A stretch of DNA of 64,000 nt from Vibrio chagasii (GCF_002954585.1 NZ_MSCI01000002.1:2086089-2150088); one strand, 5' to 3'. Counted from the first letter of the stretch, positions 51,886 through 61,599 are shown. Notes: generated by a model not told the origin, from the letters alone. Numbers and translations: made by a program.

Positions 51886-53898
51886 TTACGAAAGAAGAGC
51901 AATTAGATCTTCTTCGGTTCTTATTTCGATACCTAAATCTTGTGCTTTGGTTAATTTAGAACCAGCCGCTTCTCCCGCAAATAAGATATCAGTTTTCTTA
52001 GATACGCTGCCTGTGACTTTAGCACCTAACGCTTGAAGTGCCGCTTTCGCTTCGCTTCGGCCTAATTGAGATAGAGACCCCGTAAGCACAACCACTTTGC
52101 CCTCTAGAGGTAATTCTTGGTCATCTGGCGCATCTTCAATCACAGGCCAGTTCACACCCAGTTCGATAAGCTGTTCAACGACCGCTCGGTTTTTCTCTTG
52201 TGAGAAGAAAGCCGTAATATGGCTAGCAACGATATCACCAATATCGGACACCTCAACGAGCTGCTCGTGAGTTGCTGCTTGTACTAGCTCTAATGTCTTG
52301 AAATGCTGCGCTAAGTTCATCGCAGTCGCTTCACCGACTTCACGAATACCGAGTGAATAAAGGAAACGCGCTAACGTCGTATCTTTCGCTTTATTCAACG
52401 CGCTCACCACGTTCTGGGCCGATTTAGGCCCCATACGATCAAGCACCGTAATCACACCTGCACTGAGTTTAAATAGGTCTGCTGGTGTCTCGACCATCTC
52501 GCGATCGACAAGCTGCTCTATGACTTTCACGCCCAGGCCATCAACATCAAGTGCCTTTCTAGATACAAAGTGCTTAAGCGCTTCTTTACGTTGAGCTTGG
52601 CACACCAAACCGCCTGTACAACGCGCTACAGCTTCGCCCTCTACACGCTCGACCGCAGAGTTACAGACTGGGCATGCATCAGGGAAAACGATGTCTTTAG
52701 CCGTGTCTGGGCGACGGTCTTGTACAACAGCAACGATCTGTGGAATCACATCGCCAGCACGGCGGATAATGACGCTATCGCCAACCTTGACACCCAAACG
52801 AGCAATCTCGTCGGCGTTATGCAGCGTAGCATTGCTTACTGTTACACCACCGACAAAGATAGGTTCTAATTTAGCCACTGGCGTAATAGCGCCGGTACGA
52901 CCCACCTGAAACTCAACATCGTTAAGCAGCGTGATCTCTTCTTGAGCCGGGAACTTGTAGGCAATCGCCCAGCGAGGCGCTCTAGCAACAAAGCCAAGCA
53001 CTTCTTGCGCCGCAATATCATCGACTTTAATCACCACACCATCAATCTCGTAAGCCAGAGCATCACGGCGAGTCATAATATCTTGATAATATGCCTTTAC
53101 GTCTTCAAGTGAGCTAAGTTGCTTTGTCTCTGGACACATTGGCAGTCCCCAGCCTTTTAGCTGTAAGAAACGTTGGTAGTGGCTACTTGAGAGCTCTGCA
53201 CCTTCAACCACACCTACGCTGTAAGCATAGAAAGCTAATGGGCGTTTTGCGGTAATACGAGAGTCCAGCTGACGCAAGCTACCTGCTGCGGCATTACGCG
53301 GGTTTACAAAGACTTTCTCACCTTTCTTCAGCGCCATTTCGTTCAGTTTATCGAAGCCGGCTTTTGGCATGAATACTTCACCACGGACTTCGATACGTTC
53401 TGGCCAGCCTTCACCTTGTAGCTTAAGTGGAATCGAACTGATGGTACGTACGTTTTCAGTAATGTTCTCACCCGTCGCGCCATCACCACGAGTCGCCGCT
53501 TGAACTAATGTCCCGTTCACATAAAGCAAGCTCACAGCGAGGCCATCGAGTTTAGGCTCACAACAAAAAGTCTTAAGGTTCGCAGTTGGTGCTCTATCGG
53601 ACATACGCTTATTGAACGCATCCAAGTCTTCATCAGAGAATGCATTATCCAGAGAGAGCATTGGAATCTCGTGAGTCACTTGCGTAAAGCCATCTAGTGG
53701 TTGACCACCAACACGTTGGCTTGGTGAGTCCACGGTTACGAGCTCTGGGTTCTCTTCTTCGATCTTTAGCAACTGTTGCATTAATCGATCGTACTCAACA
53801 TCAGGGATCTCTGGGCTATCTTCTACGTAATAACGAACGGCATGATAGTGCAGAGTTTCTCTTAACTGCTCTAAGGTCACTTGAATCGATTCTTTCAT
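51886..53898 (-). CDS. ligA: NAD-dependent DNA ligase LigA
   Basis: LigA seals nicks in DNA replication and repair using NAD+. The 670 residues match E. coli (671). The adenylated lysine is in CEPKLDGLAVSLLY. NAD is bound by the N-terminal Ia domain (YYVEDSPEIPDVEYDRL). The zinc finger has CPVCNSAVERV and then two further cysteines. Helix-hairpin-helix repeats include LYSLGIREVGEATA. A C-terminal BRCT domain has LTGSLSQLGRSEAKAALQ. It follows zipA in the same direction but with a terminator between. Confidence 0.98.
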   Translation of the reverse strand: MKESIQVTLEQLRETLHYHAVRYYVEDSPEIPDVEYDRLMQQLLKIEEENPELVTVDSPSQRVGGQPLDGFTQVTHEIPMLSLDNAFSDEDLDAFNKRMSDRAPTANLKTFCCEPKLDGLAVSLLYVNGTLVQAATRGDGATGENITENVRTISSIPLKLQGEGWPERIEVRGEVFMPKAGFDKLNEMALKKGEKVFVNPRNAAAGSLRQLDSRITAKRPLAFYAYSVGVVEGAELSSSHYQRFLQLKGWGLPMCPETKQLSSLEDVKAYYQDIMTRRDALAYEIDGVVIKVDDIAAQEVLGFVARAPRWAIAYKFPAQEEITLLNDVEFQVGRTGAITPVAKLEPIFVGGVTVSNATLHNADEIARLGVKVGDSVIIRRAGDVIPQIVAVVQDRRPDTAKDIVFPDACPVCNSAVERVEGEAVARCTGGLVCQAQRKEALKHFVSRKALDVDGLGVKVIEQLVDREMVETPADLFKLSAGVITVLDRMGPKSAQNVVSALNKAKDTTLARFLYSLGIREVGEATAMNLAQHFKTLELVQAATHEQLVEVSDIGDIVASHITAFFSQEKNRAVVEQLIELGVNWPVIEDAPDDQELPLEGKVVVLTGSLSQLGRSEAKAALQALGAKVTGSVSKKTDILFAGEAAGSKLTKAQDLGIEIRTEEDLIALLS

Positions 53899-53925
53899 AT
53901 CATTCTCTGTCGTGATTGAAATATC

Positions 53926-53953
53926 AAAAAGGGCTCCCTTAGGAGCCCTTTTC
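53926..53953 (-). terminator. zipA terminator
   Basis: AAAAGGGCTCC and GGAGCCCTTTT form a stem around CTTA; the minus strand continues TTTTTGATATTTC. Confidence 0.9.
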
Positions 53954-53990
53954 TATAAATATAGATTATTTACTAGGCTAAACAATATGG

Positions 53991-55052
53991 CTAAGCGTTC
54001 GCTGCCGACATGAAGTCTCTAATCTGTTTGCGGTAGTCTGATAAACGGTTTGGTGTCATTAGGTTGCGTGATTCATCCAAAACGTTTCCGCCCATATCAT
54101 CAGCAATCTTCTGTGCCGCACTCAACATCACATTGAAGTTTTGATCAGCTTGACCATAGCATGGCAATGTCATGAAGAACGAAATACCTTTAGTCGTAAA
54201 GTCAGCTGGGGCATCATGCTCTAAAGTACCAGGCTGCATCATATTTGCGACACTGAAGATAACCTTAGGCTCATCAGCTGATTGTGCAAAGCAGTGGTAA
54301 ATAGACATCTCACCGTAGGTTAAGCCATTGTTCTCCATGCTGCGGAAAAGTTCAGTACCAACAAATGGGATCTCTCCAGCACAGTGAACATTGAGGACAA
54401 TAACCTCTAAGCCTAACTCTTCATCTTGCTTTATTTCTTCAACAGGAGCTGCTGCTTGTGGAGCAACACTCTCTTTTGCTGCGAATGGTTCACTTGCAGT
54501 AAAAGTTTGTTGTGAAGCCATTAGCTCACTTGCGACGACAGGCTCTTCAACTTGTTCAGCTGCAACTTCTTCAAAAGAACCGTACTGCTCTTTAAAACCT
54601 GCATGGCTTTCTTTTTGCTCGTCGGTCAGTTCGAAGCTAGGAACCTCTGGTTCTACCGCTTGTTCAACATGTTCCGGTTCGCTATCAACCTTGATAGGGT
54701 CTTCAACACTGAAAGAAGGCAAATCATTCAACTCGATATCGTCTTGTTGCTCTTCTTTTGGTTGTGGTGCTGTAAGCGGATCAGAATCGAGCAGCGGATC
54801 AGCCGCAGACGGCGATATGGCAAAATCCGGCTCTTTACGCTCTTTTCGGATTATCTCAAAATCATCTTCTGGGGCGAATGAACGGTTTGGGATGGTTTCA
54901 GCATCGTCTAAGCTATCATTGTCTAGCTTGCCAAGTGGTTTATCTCCAAACTTTGCTTTCCCTTCTTTTTTACTCGTCCACAAACCGTGGAACAATAATG
55001 CGGCGATAGCTAATGCGCCAACAATAATGAGTACAAATCGCAATTCCTGCAT
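53991..55052 (-). CDS. zipA: Cell division protein ZipA
   Basis: ZipA tethers FtsZ to the inner membrane at the division site. The 353 residues show an N-terminal membrane anchor (FVLIIVGALAIAALLFHGLW). A charged region and a long acidic, Pro/Gln-rich flexible linker follow. The C-terminal ZipA-FtsZ-binding domain spans about residues 215-345 with LEVIVLNVHC, FFMTLPCYGQADQNFNVML and LMTPNRLSDYRKQI. It is divergent from cysZ, as in E. coli. Confidence 0.95.
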   Translation of the reverse strand: MQELRFVLIIVGALAIAALLFHGLWTSKKEGKAKFGDKPLGKLDNDSLDDAETIPNRSFAPEDDFEIIRKERKEPDFAISPSAADPLLDSDPLTAPQPKEEQQDDIELNDLPSFSVEDPIKVDSEPEHVEQAVEPEVPSFELTDEQKESHAGFKEQYGSFEEVAAEQVEEPVVASELMASQQTFTASEPFAAKESVAPQAAAPVEEIKQDEELGLEVIVLNVHCAGEIPFVGTELFRSMENNGLTYGEMSIYHCFAQSADEPKVIFSVANMMQPGTLEHDAPADFTTKGISFFMTLPCYGQADQNFNVMLSAAQKIADDMGGNVLDESRNLMTPNRLSDYRKQIRDFMSAANA

Positions 55053-55280
55053 TTTTCGCTCTCAGCTTTCTTAGTCAACTAGCGGAAAGACGCTGTCACT
55101 AAGTTGGGTTAATTTGACCAATCTCACTACTCTATCAAAAGTAGCCACTGTTTTAGAACAACTTAATACAATTAGTTCCTTAGATGGTGTGATTTTCGCC
55201 ACGCTTTTTTTCTTAATTTTGGTCGAGTACACTAGACGTGTTTGCTATTTAACCAAATTCACATGTGACCTTAATTAAAT

Positions 55281-56036
55281 ATGACTATTGAATCTGTTCC
55301 CCGCTCTGGCTTTGGCTATTTTGTTTTCGGTATAAAGATCGCGTTGTCTCCGAGCATTCGCAAATTTGTACTGCTTCCTCTTCTTGCTAACGTGTTACTC
55401 GTTGGCGGTGCGCTTTTTTATATCTTCTCGAATCTAAACATTTGGATTGAAGGTTGGATGGAAGGTTTACCGAGCTTCTTATCTTGGTTGTCATATGTTT
55501 TGTGGCCACTATTAGTGTTAACCGTATTGGCGACCTTTTCATATTTCTTCAGCACACTCGCCAATTTCATTGCCGCTCCTTTCAACGGACTACTCTCAGA
55601 AAAAGTCGAAGAACTGCTTAGCGGTAAAAAAGTCAATGACGATGGTTTGCTCGATGTTTTAAAAGATACTCCGCGCATTTTAGCAAGAGAATGGCGCAAG
55701 CTTGTCTACGTTCTGCCAAAAGCGATCGGTTTATTCCTACTTTTATTGATTCCGGCACTCGGTCAAACCGTTGCGCCGTTTTTATGGTTCATCTTCACCG
55801 CATGGATGCTAGCGATTCAATACGCCGACTACCCATTCGACAACCATAAAATCAAATTTGATGACATGAGAAATAATTTGAAACAAAAACAAGGTAAGAG
55901 CTATAGCTTTGGTGCACTTGTTTCTGTGTTTACTACTATTCCTGTTCTCAACCTGATCGTAATGCCAGTGGCTGTGTGTGGTGCAACTGCAATGTGGGTT
56001 GCTGAATTTAAAGACCAAGCTCTACGCTCTCGCTAA
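55281..56036 (+). CDS. cysZ: Sulfate transporter CysZ
   Basis: CysZ is an inner-membrane sulfate permease feeding cysteine synthesis. The 251 residues match E. coli (253). Hydrophobic segments lie at about residues 24-50, 65-90, 145-170 and 205-230, with the family stretches ANFIAAPFNGLLSEKVEELL and PVLNLIVMPVAVCGATAMW. It is followed by cysK after about 220 bases in the same direction. It is divergent from zipA. Confidence 0.95.
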   Translation: MTIESVPRSGFGYFVFGIKIALSPSIRKFVLLPLLANVLLVGGALFYIFSNLNIWIEGWMEGLPSFLSWLSYVLWPLLVLTVLATFSYFFSTLANFIAAPFNGLLSEKVEELLSGKKVNDDGLLDVLKDTPRILAREWRKLVYVLPKAIGLFLLLLIPALGQTVAPFLWFIFTAWMLAIQYADYPFDNHKIKFDDMRNNLKQKQGKSYSFGALVSVFTTIPVLNLIVMPVAVCGATAMWVAEFKDQALRSR

Positions 56037-56254
56037 TTCTCCCCTCTGTATTCGCCTATCTATTTGAAGTTCTGATTTCACTGTAGATAGGCGTCAATTC
56101 TGCTACATATCTATATGATATAACTTTTTAATCCTTTTACTTTTTTTCAACTTGTTTAATCTAAATTCAAGCTAAACAAACATCGAAAGACACTAGACGG
56201 TAAAGTGATTGATATACATACGTTTAGTGCTGTCATTAAATGAAGGAATATCGC

Positions 56255-57223
56255 ATGAGCAAGATCTACGAAGACAACACCCTAACGATTGGTAATACAC
56301 CTCTAGTCCGCCTAAACAAAGTAAGCAAAGGTAACGTCCTAGCTAAGATCGAAGCTCGTAACCCTAGCTTCAGTGTTAAGTGTCGTATCGGTTCGAACAT
56401 GATCTGGGAAGCAGAAAAAGCAGGTACTCTTAAGCCAGGTATCGAACTTGTTGAGCCAACCAGTGGTAACACTGGTGTTGCACTGGCTTTCGTAGCAGCA
56501 GCACGCGGTTACAAACTTACACTAACGATGCCTGAATCAATGAGCTTAGAACGTCGTAAGCTGCTTAAAGCACTGGGCGCAAATCTAGTTCTAACTGAAG
56601 CACCAAAAGGCATGAATGGCGCGATTGCTAAAGCAGAAGAAATTGTTGCTTCAGACCCAGACAAATACCTACTACTACAACAATTCAACAACCCAGCTAA
56701 CCCACAAATTCACGAGCAAACAACCGGTCCTGAAATCTGGGAAGCAACAGACGGCGAAATTGACGTGTTTGTAGCTGGTGTAGGTACAGGTGGTACTATC
56801 ACTGGTACAAGTCGTTACATTAAAGGTGAAAAAGGCAAAGCCATCACTTCTGTAGCAGTAGAGCCAGCAGAATCTCCAGTAATCGCACAAGCGCTTGCAG
56901 GTGAAGAAATCAAACCAGCTCCGCACAAAATCCAAGGTATCGGCGCAGGTTTCATCCCTGGAAACTTAGATTTAGAACTTATCGATCGCGTCGAGTCAGT
57001 AACTTCTGAAGAAGCGATTGAAATGGCTCAGCGACTAATGAAAGAAGAAGGTATTCTTGCAGGTATCTCTTCTGGTGCAGCAGTGGTAGCGGCAAACAGA
57101 ATTGCTGAACTCCCTGAATTTTCAGGAAAAACTATTGTAACTGTACTTCCAAGTTCTGGTGAGCGTTACCTAAGTACAGCGCTATTTGCAGGTATCTTTA
57201 CGGAAAAAGAGAACCAACAATAA
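56255..57223 (+). CDS. cysK: Cysteine synthase A (O-acetylserine sulfhydrylase)
   Basis: CysK makes cysteine from O-acetylserine and sulfide. The 322 residues match E. coli (323). The pyridoxal-phosphate lysine is Lys42 in NPSFSVKCRIGSNMIW. The substrate loop is TSGNTGVALA and the phosphate loop GTGGTITGTSRY. The start at 56255 has AAGGAATATCGC upstream; an ATG 15 bases earlier would overlap that site. It ends in a strong terminator. Confidence 0.98.
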   Translation: MSKIYEDNTLTIGNTPLVRLNKVSKGNVLAKIEARNPSFSVKCRIGSNMIWEAEKAGTLKPGIELVEPTSGNTGVALAFVAAARGYKLTLTMPESMSLERRKLLKALGANLVLTEAPKGMNGAIAKAEEIVASDPDKYLLLQQFNNPANPQIHEQTTGPEIWEATDGEIDVFVAGVGTGGTITGTSRYIKGEKGKAITSVAVEPAESPVIAQALAGEEIKPAPHKIQGIGAGFIPGNLDLELIDRVESVTSEEAIEMAQRLMKEEGILAGISSGAAVVAANRIAELPEFSGKTIVTVLPSSGERYLSTALFAGIFTEKENQQ

Positions 57224-57248
57224 TATGTGGTCAAATCAATTTTTCGTC

Positions 57249-57278
57249 CAAAAAAGCCCCGTTTAGGGGCTTTTTTGT
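57249..57278 (+). terminator. cysK terminator
   Basis: AAAAAAGCCCC and GGGGCTTTTTT form a stem around GTTTA. Confidence 0.94.
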
Positions 57279-57525
57279 TGATCCCTGCCCCACCTTTGGT
57301 AATATCGGGTCTGTTTTATTTTTCGCTTCAAAATAAAAGAAGCAATAAACAGATTCTGAAGGTCGTGAGTCCTCAACAAAAGATGACCATGGCTGGATAA
57401 AAATTTATAACCAGTCTAAGTTCTAACACGAACATGGCGTACTAGCCTCTAGCGCATTTGGGCTAAAGCAGTTAAGCTAAACTGGTTACAAACTTACAAA
57501 AAATAAATTAATTGGGGTATATAAA
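57279..57525. promoter_or_regulatory. Upstream region of ptsH
   Basis: A 247-base region that should hold the pts promoters. CTGTTTTATT... and ...AATAAACAG (57312-57353) form an imperfect inverted repeat. No gene seen and no CRP site scored well by eye. Confidence 0.5.
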
Positions 57526-57783
57526 ATGTACGAGAAGCAAGTAGAAATCACAGCAGAAAACGGTCTTCACACTCGTCCAGCTGCACAGTTCGTTAAAGAA
57601 GCAAAATCTTTCGACGCTGACATCACAGTGACTTCTAACGGCAAAAGCGCTAGCGCGAAAAGCCTGTTCAAACTACAAACTTTAGGCCTTGTAAAAGGTA
57701 CTAACGTAACTATTTCAGCTGAAGGTCCTCAAGCTCAGCAAGCAGTTGACCACCTAGTTGCTCTTATGGATCAACTACACTAA
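57526..57783 (+). CDS. ptsH: PTS phosphocarrier protein HPr
   Basis: HPr passes phosphate from PtsI to the IIA proteins. The 85 residues equal E. coli. The phosphorylated residue is His15 in NGLHTRPAAQFVKEA. Ser46 of the Gram-positive regulatory site is present in a NGKSASAKSLFKLQTLG stretch, but that regulation is not known in vibrios. It starts the ptsH-ptsI-crr operon. A 136-base gap with a hairpin precedes ptsI. Confidence 0.98.
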   Translation: MYEKQVEITAENGLHTRPAAQFVKEAKSFDADITVTSNGKSASAKSLFKLQTLGLVKGTNVTISAEGPQAQQAVDHLVALMDQLH

Positions 57784-57800
57784 TACGGTCTCCTTCTTTC

Positions 57801-57829
57801 AAAGCCATTTTGCATAGCAAAGTGGCTTT
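57801..57829 (+). other. Hairpin between ptsH and ptsI
   Basis: AAAGCCATTTTGC and GCAAAGTGGCTTT pair at 12 of 13 positions around ATA, with no clean T run after. It may partly terminate or stabilise ptsH mRNA. Confidence 0.6.
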
Positions 57830-57919
57830 GTTCGAAATAGATAGGAATAAGCGCGACATTAGTCGACGACTTAAAGTCACACACTCTCCCGTTTACAGTT
57901 GAACAACTAAGGTAAGGCT

Positions 57920-59644
57920 ATGATTTCAGGCATCCTAGCATCTCCTGGTATTGCTTTCGGTAAAGCACTACTACTTCAAGAAGATGAAATTGTCCTAAAC
58001 ACTCAATCTATCTCTGACGACCAAGTTGAAGCAGAAGTACAGCGTTTCTTTGACGCTCGTAACAAATCAGCTCAACAACTTGAAGTTGTTAAGCAAAAAG
58101 CACTTGAAACTTTTGGCGAAGAAAAAGAAGCAATCTTTGAAGGCCACATCATGCTGCTTGAAGATGAAGAGCTAGAAGAAGAGATTTTAGCACTCATCAA
58201 GAAAGAAAAAATGCACGCAGACAACGCGATCCACACTGTGATCGAAGAGCAAGCGACTGCACTTGAATCTCTTGATGATGAGTACCTAAAAGAACGTGCA
58301 ACTGATATCCGCGATATCGGTACTCGTTTTGTTAAAAACGCTCTGGGCATCAACATTGTGTCTCTATCAGACATCAGCGAAGAAGTTATCCTAGTAGCTT
58401 ACGACCTAACGCCATCTGAAACTGCGCAAATCAACCTAGACTACGTTCTTGGTTTCGCTTGTGACATCGGCGGTCGTACATCTCATACTTCAATCATGGC
58501 ACGTTCTCTTGAGCTTCCAGCTATCGTTGGTACTAACGATATCACTAAGCAAGTTAAGAACGGCGACATGCTTGTGCTAGACGCGATGAACAACAAAATC
58601 ATCATCAACCCTTCTGAATCTGAACTAGCGGAAGCTAAGAAAATCAAAGCAGATTTCGAAGCAGAAGCGGCTGAACTAGCAAAACTAAAAGATTTGCATG
58701 CTGAAACTCTAGACGGTCACCGTGTAGAAGTTTGCGGCAACATCGGTACAGTTAAAGACTGTGACGGTATCCTGCGTAATGGCGGTGAAGGCGTTGGTCT
58801 GTACCGTACAGAATTCCTATTCATGGACCGTGACGCACTTCCTACTGAAGAAGAGCAATACGTTGCTTACAAAGAAGTAGCTGAAGCAATGAACGGTGAG
58901 TCAGTGATCATCCGTACTATGGACATCGGTGGCGATAAAGATCTTCCATACATGGATCTTCCAGAAGAGATGAACCCGTTCCTAGGCTGGCGTGCAGTAC
59001 GTATCAGCTTGGATCGTCGTGAAATCCTACGTGACCAACTACGTGGTATCCTACGTGCCTCTGCACACGGTAAACTACGCATCATGTTCCCAATGATCAT
59101 TTCTGTTGAAGAGATCCGTGAACTGAAGAAAGCAATCGAAGAGTACAAAGCTGAACTTCGCGCTGAAGGCCTAGCTTTCGATGAAAACATCGAAATTGGC
59201 GTAATGGTTGAGACTCCAGCAGCAGCTGCAATCGCACACCACCTAGCGAAAGAAGTATCTTTCTTCTCTATCGGTACTAACGACCTAACGCAATACACTC
59301 TTGCGGTAGACCGTGGTAACGAAATGATTTCTCACCTATACAACCCGTTATCTCCTGCTGTTCTTACAGTAATCAAGCAAGTGATCGACGCATCACACGC
59401 TGAAGGTAAGTGGACTGGTATGTGTGGTGAGCTTGCTGGTGATGAGCGTGCAACACTACTTCTTCTTGGTATGGGCCTAGATGAGTTCTCTATGAGCGGC
59501 ATCTCTATCCCTAAAGTTAAGAAAGTAATCCGTAACTCTAACTTCGCAGAAGTTAAAGCTATGGCTGACGAAGCACTATCTCTACCTACAGCTGCTGAAA
59601 TTGAAGCTTGCGTGGAAAAATTCATCGCTGAGAAATCTCAGTAA
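57920..59644 (+). CDS. ptsI: PTS enzyme I
   Basis: PtsI takes phosphate from phosphoenolpyruvate and passes it to HPr. The 574 residues match E. coli (575). The phosphorylated histidine is near residue 189 in GGRTSHTSIMARSLELPAI. The phosphoenolpyruvate-binding part has IIRTMDIGGDKDLPYM, GTNDLTQYTLAVDRGN and the cysteine in MCGELAGDERAT. The start has TAAGG upstream. A hairpin follows before crr. Confidence 0.98.
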   Translation: MISGILASPGIAFGKALLLQEDEIVLNTQSISDDQVEAEVQRFFDARNKSAQQLEVVKQKALETFGEEKEAIFEGHIMLLEDEELEEEILALIKKEKMHADNAIHTVIEEQATALESLDDEYLKERATDIRDIGTRFVKNALGINIVSLSDISEEVILVAYDLTPSETAQINLDYVLGFACDIGGRTSHTSIMARSLELPAIVGTNDITKQVKNGDMLVLDAMNNKIIINPSESELAEAKKIKADFEAEAAELAKLKDLHAETLDGHRVEVCGNIGTVKDCDGILRNGGEGVGLYRTEFLFMDRDALPTEEEQYVAYKEVAEAMNGESVIIRTMDIGGDKDLPYMDLPEEMNPFLGWRAVRISLDRREILRDQLRGILRASAHGKLRIMFPMIISVEEIRELKKAIEEYKAELRAEGLAFDENIEIGVMVETPAAAAIAHHLAKEVSFFSIGTNDLTQYTLAVDRGNEMISHLYNPLSPAVLTVIKQVIDASHAEGKWTGMCGELAGDERATLLLLGMGLDEFSMSGISIPKVKKVIRNSNFAEVKAMADEALSLPTAAEIEACVEKFIAEKSQ

Positions 59645-59664
59645 TCGCCAAATTCTTAATAGAG

Positions 59665-59695
59665 TTAGACGGCTAAAAATAGTCGTCTAATTTGT
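59665..59695 (+). other. Hairpin between ptsI and crr
   Basis: TTAGACGGCT and AGTCGTCTAA pair at nine of ten positions around AAAAAT, followed by TTTG. It could be a weak terminator that makes crr partly independent of ptsHI. Confidence 0.55.
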
Positions 59696-59750
59696 TAGAT
59701 TGGTATAGTATATTCTACAGAATAAAACTAAACGTTAGGAGCATGACACA

Positions 59751-60260
59751 ATGGGTCTGTTTGACAAACTGAAAAAGCTTGTATCTGATGACAGCGCTGA
59801 TGCTGGTGCAATCGAAATCATCGCACCTCTTTCTGGTGAAATCGTAAACATCGAAGATGTGCCAGATGTAGTTTTCGCTGAGAAAATCGTTGGTGACGGC
59901 ATCGCGATCAAACCAGCTGGCGACAAAATGGTAGCTCCAGTTAACGGTACTATCGGTAAGATCTTCGAAACTAACCACGCATTCTCTATCGAGTCTGACG
60001 ACGGTGTCGAGCTTTTCGTTCACTTCGGTATCGATACTGTTGAACTTAAAGGCGAAGGCTTCACTCGCGTAGCTGAAGAAGGTCAATCTGTTAAAGCTGG
60101 TGACACTATCATCACTTTCGACCTAGCGCTTCTAGAAGAGAAAGCGAAATCTACGCTTACTCCAGTTGTTATCTCTAACATGGACGAAATCAAAGAGCTG
60201 AACAAGCTTTCTGGTTCTGTAACTGTTGGCGAAACTCCAGTCCTTAAAGTAACTAAGTAA
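59751..60260 (+). CDS. crr: PTS glucose-type IIA protein (Crr)
   Basis: Crr receives phosphate from HPr, feeds it to several IIB-C permeases and controls adenylate cyclase and transporters. The 169 residues equal E. coli. The two active histidines are in TNHAFSIES (about residue 75) and FVHFGIDTVELKGEG (about 90, phosphorylated). The start has AGGAG upstream. It is the likely IIA for the IIA-less NagE encoded earlier in this window. Confidence 0.98.
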   Translation: MGLFDKLKKLVSDDSADAGAIEIIAPLSGEIVNIEDVPDVVFAEKIVGDGIAIKPAGDKMVAPVNGTIGKIFETNHAFSIESDDGVELFVHFGIDTVELKGEGFTRVAEEGQSVKAGDTIITFDLALLEEKAKSTLTPVVISNMDEIKELNKLSGSVTVGETPVLKVTK

Positions 60261-60284
60261 TCTCGATTACTTATCTGCTTTAAT

Positions 60285-60314
60285 AAAAACGCTACCTAAG
60301 GGTGGCGTTTTTAT
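60285..60314. terminator. Bidirectional terminator, crr / flagellin
   Basis: AAAAACGC-TACC and GGTG-GCGTTTTT form a stem around TAAG with T runs on both strands. Confidence 0.92.
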
Positions 60315-60360
60315 TACCTGAAACTTTTGTTCCTGAGCGATGTTCATCGCTGTAAGTCAT

Positions 60361-61485
60361 TTAACTGAGCAAGCCAAGTGCCGAGCTCGGACTCTGCTTC
60401 GCTTGGGCTAACAATGCGGTAGTCGCATCTTGAAGAACTTGTGAGCGCACCATCTCCGTCGACTCACGCGCAAAATCCGTATCGCGTATCCGCCCTTTAG
60501 ACTCAGTCACACTCCGGTTCACCGTATTAAGGTTCTCCATCGTGCCACTAACCCGATTTTGGAAGCCACCTATTTCACTTCGATGCGAATCAACATACTT
60601 AATTGCCGCGTCAATGACTCCAATTGAAAGCTGCGCCCCGCCAACAGTCGACATATCGATGTTGTCCATTGTGACTAACGCACCAGCACTAACATCAAGC
60701 TCATCCGCTAAACTGCCCTCTAACGTTACACCTTCAGGTGCATTCAGCGTCGAGGCAAAGAATTGCAGTTCATTGTTTTCAGTCACTGAGGCACTCACTA
60801 TCGATTGCTGCGCATTGATATAAGTAGCAACTTGCTCGATGCGACCTCCTAGCTTGAGCCGAATAGATTCTGTTTGGGTTTGCCCTTTACTGTCTTGGTA
60901 TTCAAATTTAAGGGTTTGACTATCTTTAGTGACTCGCCAATCTTTATCGACCGCATCACCAACATAATGATGCCCTCCCATCTCCGGGATGTGACTGCGC
61001 ATATTTCGCAGTGTCAGAGAGATAGAGTTGGCATTTGCACCAATATGGAAGCTTTGCGAGCCGTAAGAACCATCAAACAGGTTTTTATCTGCAAATGTCG
61101 TCGTGATCGCGACACGATCAAGCTCATCTTGCAGCGCTACGACCTCGTATTGAATACTTTGCCGATCACTTGAGTCATTACTGCCGTTTGCCGCTTGAAG
61201 CCCCAGAGAGCGCAAGCGTTGCAATATATCACTGCTCTCATGCAAAGCTCCTTCTGCAGTTTGTGCCACCGAATACGCATCTTGTGCATTTCTCAAGGCG
61301 ACATCAAGCCCTCTAGTTTGAACGTTAAGAGTATTGGAGATTTGCAGACCTGCAGCATCGTCACTGGCGGAGTTAATACGATAACCTGAGGTGAGGTTTC
61401 GCTGAGACTCTATGTTTTGCTCGGCCGCATGACTGAGGTGTCGCTGCGTCATCATCGCAGTGACATTGGTATTTAAAGAGACCAT
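60361..61485 (-). CDS. Flagellin, divergent paralogue (FlaE-like position)
   Basis: A 374-residue polar-flagellum flagellin with no cysteines. The N-terminal D0/D1 part starts VSLNTNVTAMMTQRHLSHAA and has DDAAGLQISNTLNVQTRG. The C-terminal D1/D0 part ends IRDTDFARESTEMVRSQVLQ and a terminal SALGLLS. It is clearly more diverged than the next two copies (for example AEQNIESQRNLTSGYR near the start). By position it matches flaE in the V. parahaemolyticus flaCDE order. The ribosome site is weak and no sigma-28 promoter is obvious. Confidence 0.9.
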   Translation of the reverse strand: MVSLNTNVTAMMTQRHLSHAAEQNIESQRNLTSGYRINSASDDAAGLQISNTLNVQTRGLDVALRNAQDAYSVAQTAEGALHESSDILQRLRSLGLQAANGSNDSSDRQSIQYEVVALQDELDRVAITTTFADKNLFDGSYGSQSFHIGANANSISLTLRNMRSHIPEMGGHHYVGDAVDKDWRVTKDSQTLKFEYQDSKGQTQTESIRLKLGGRIEQVATYINAQQSIVSASVTENNELQFFASTLNAPEGVTLEGSLADELDVSAGALVTMDNIDMSTVGGAQLSIGVIDAAIKYVDSHRSEIGGFQNRVSGTMENLNTVNRSVTESKGRIRDTDFARESTEMVRSQVLQDATTALLAQAKQSPSSALGLLS

Positions 61486-61549
61486 CTAATCGATACTAAC
61501 TCTTTATCATCTGCCCTATTCGGTGTAGCTAATACGTGATTTGCATAAA

Positions 61550-61578
61550 CAAAAAGCCAGGGGTGAGCCTGGCTTTTG
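61550..61578 (-). terminator. Terminator of the middle flagellin gene
   Basis: AAAAGCCAGG and CCTGGCTTTT form a stem around GGTGAG; the minus strand continues TTTTTG. Confidence 0.9.
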
Positions 61579-61599
61579 TATCGCGTCGTATTAGGTTAA

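Noticed and set aside
54391..55074. 227-codon Ser-rich reading frame opposite zipA
   Set aside because: Low-complexity shadow of the acidic ZipA linker on the other strand; zipA is well supported with anchor and FtsZ-binding domain.
61500..61599. Possible sigma-28 promoter (ACCGAATA) upstream of the divergent flagellin
   Set aside because: Only about half of the -10 positions fit and the -35 is poor at the required spacing.
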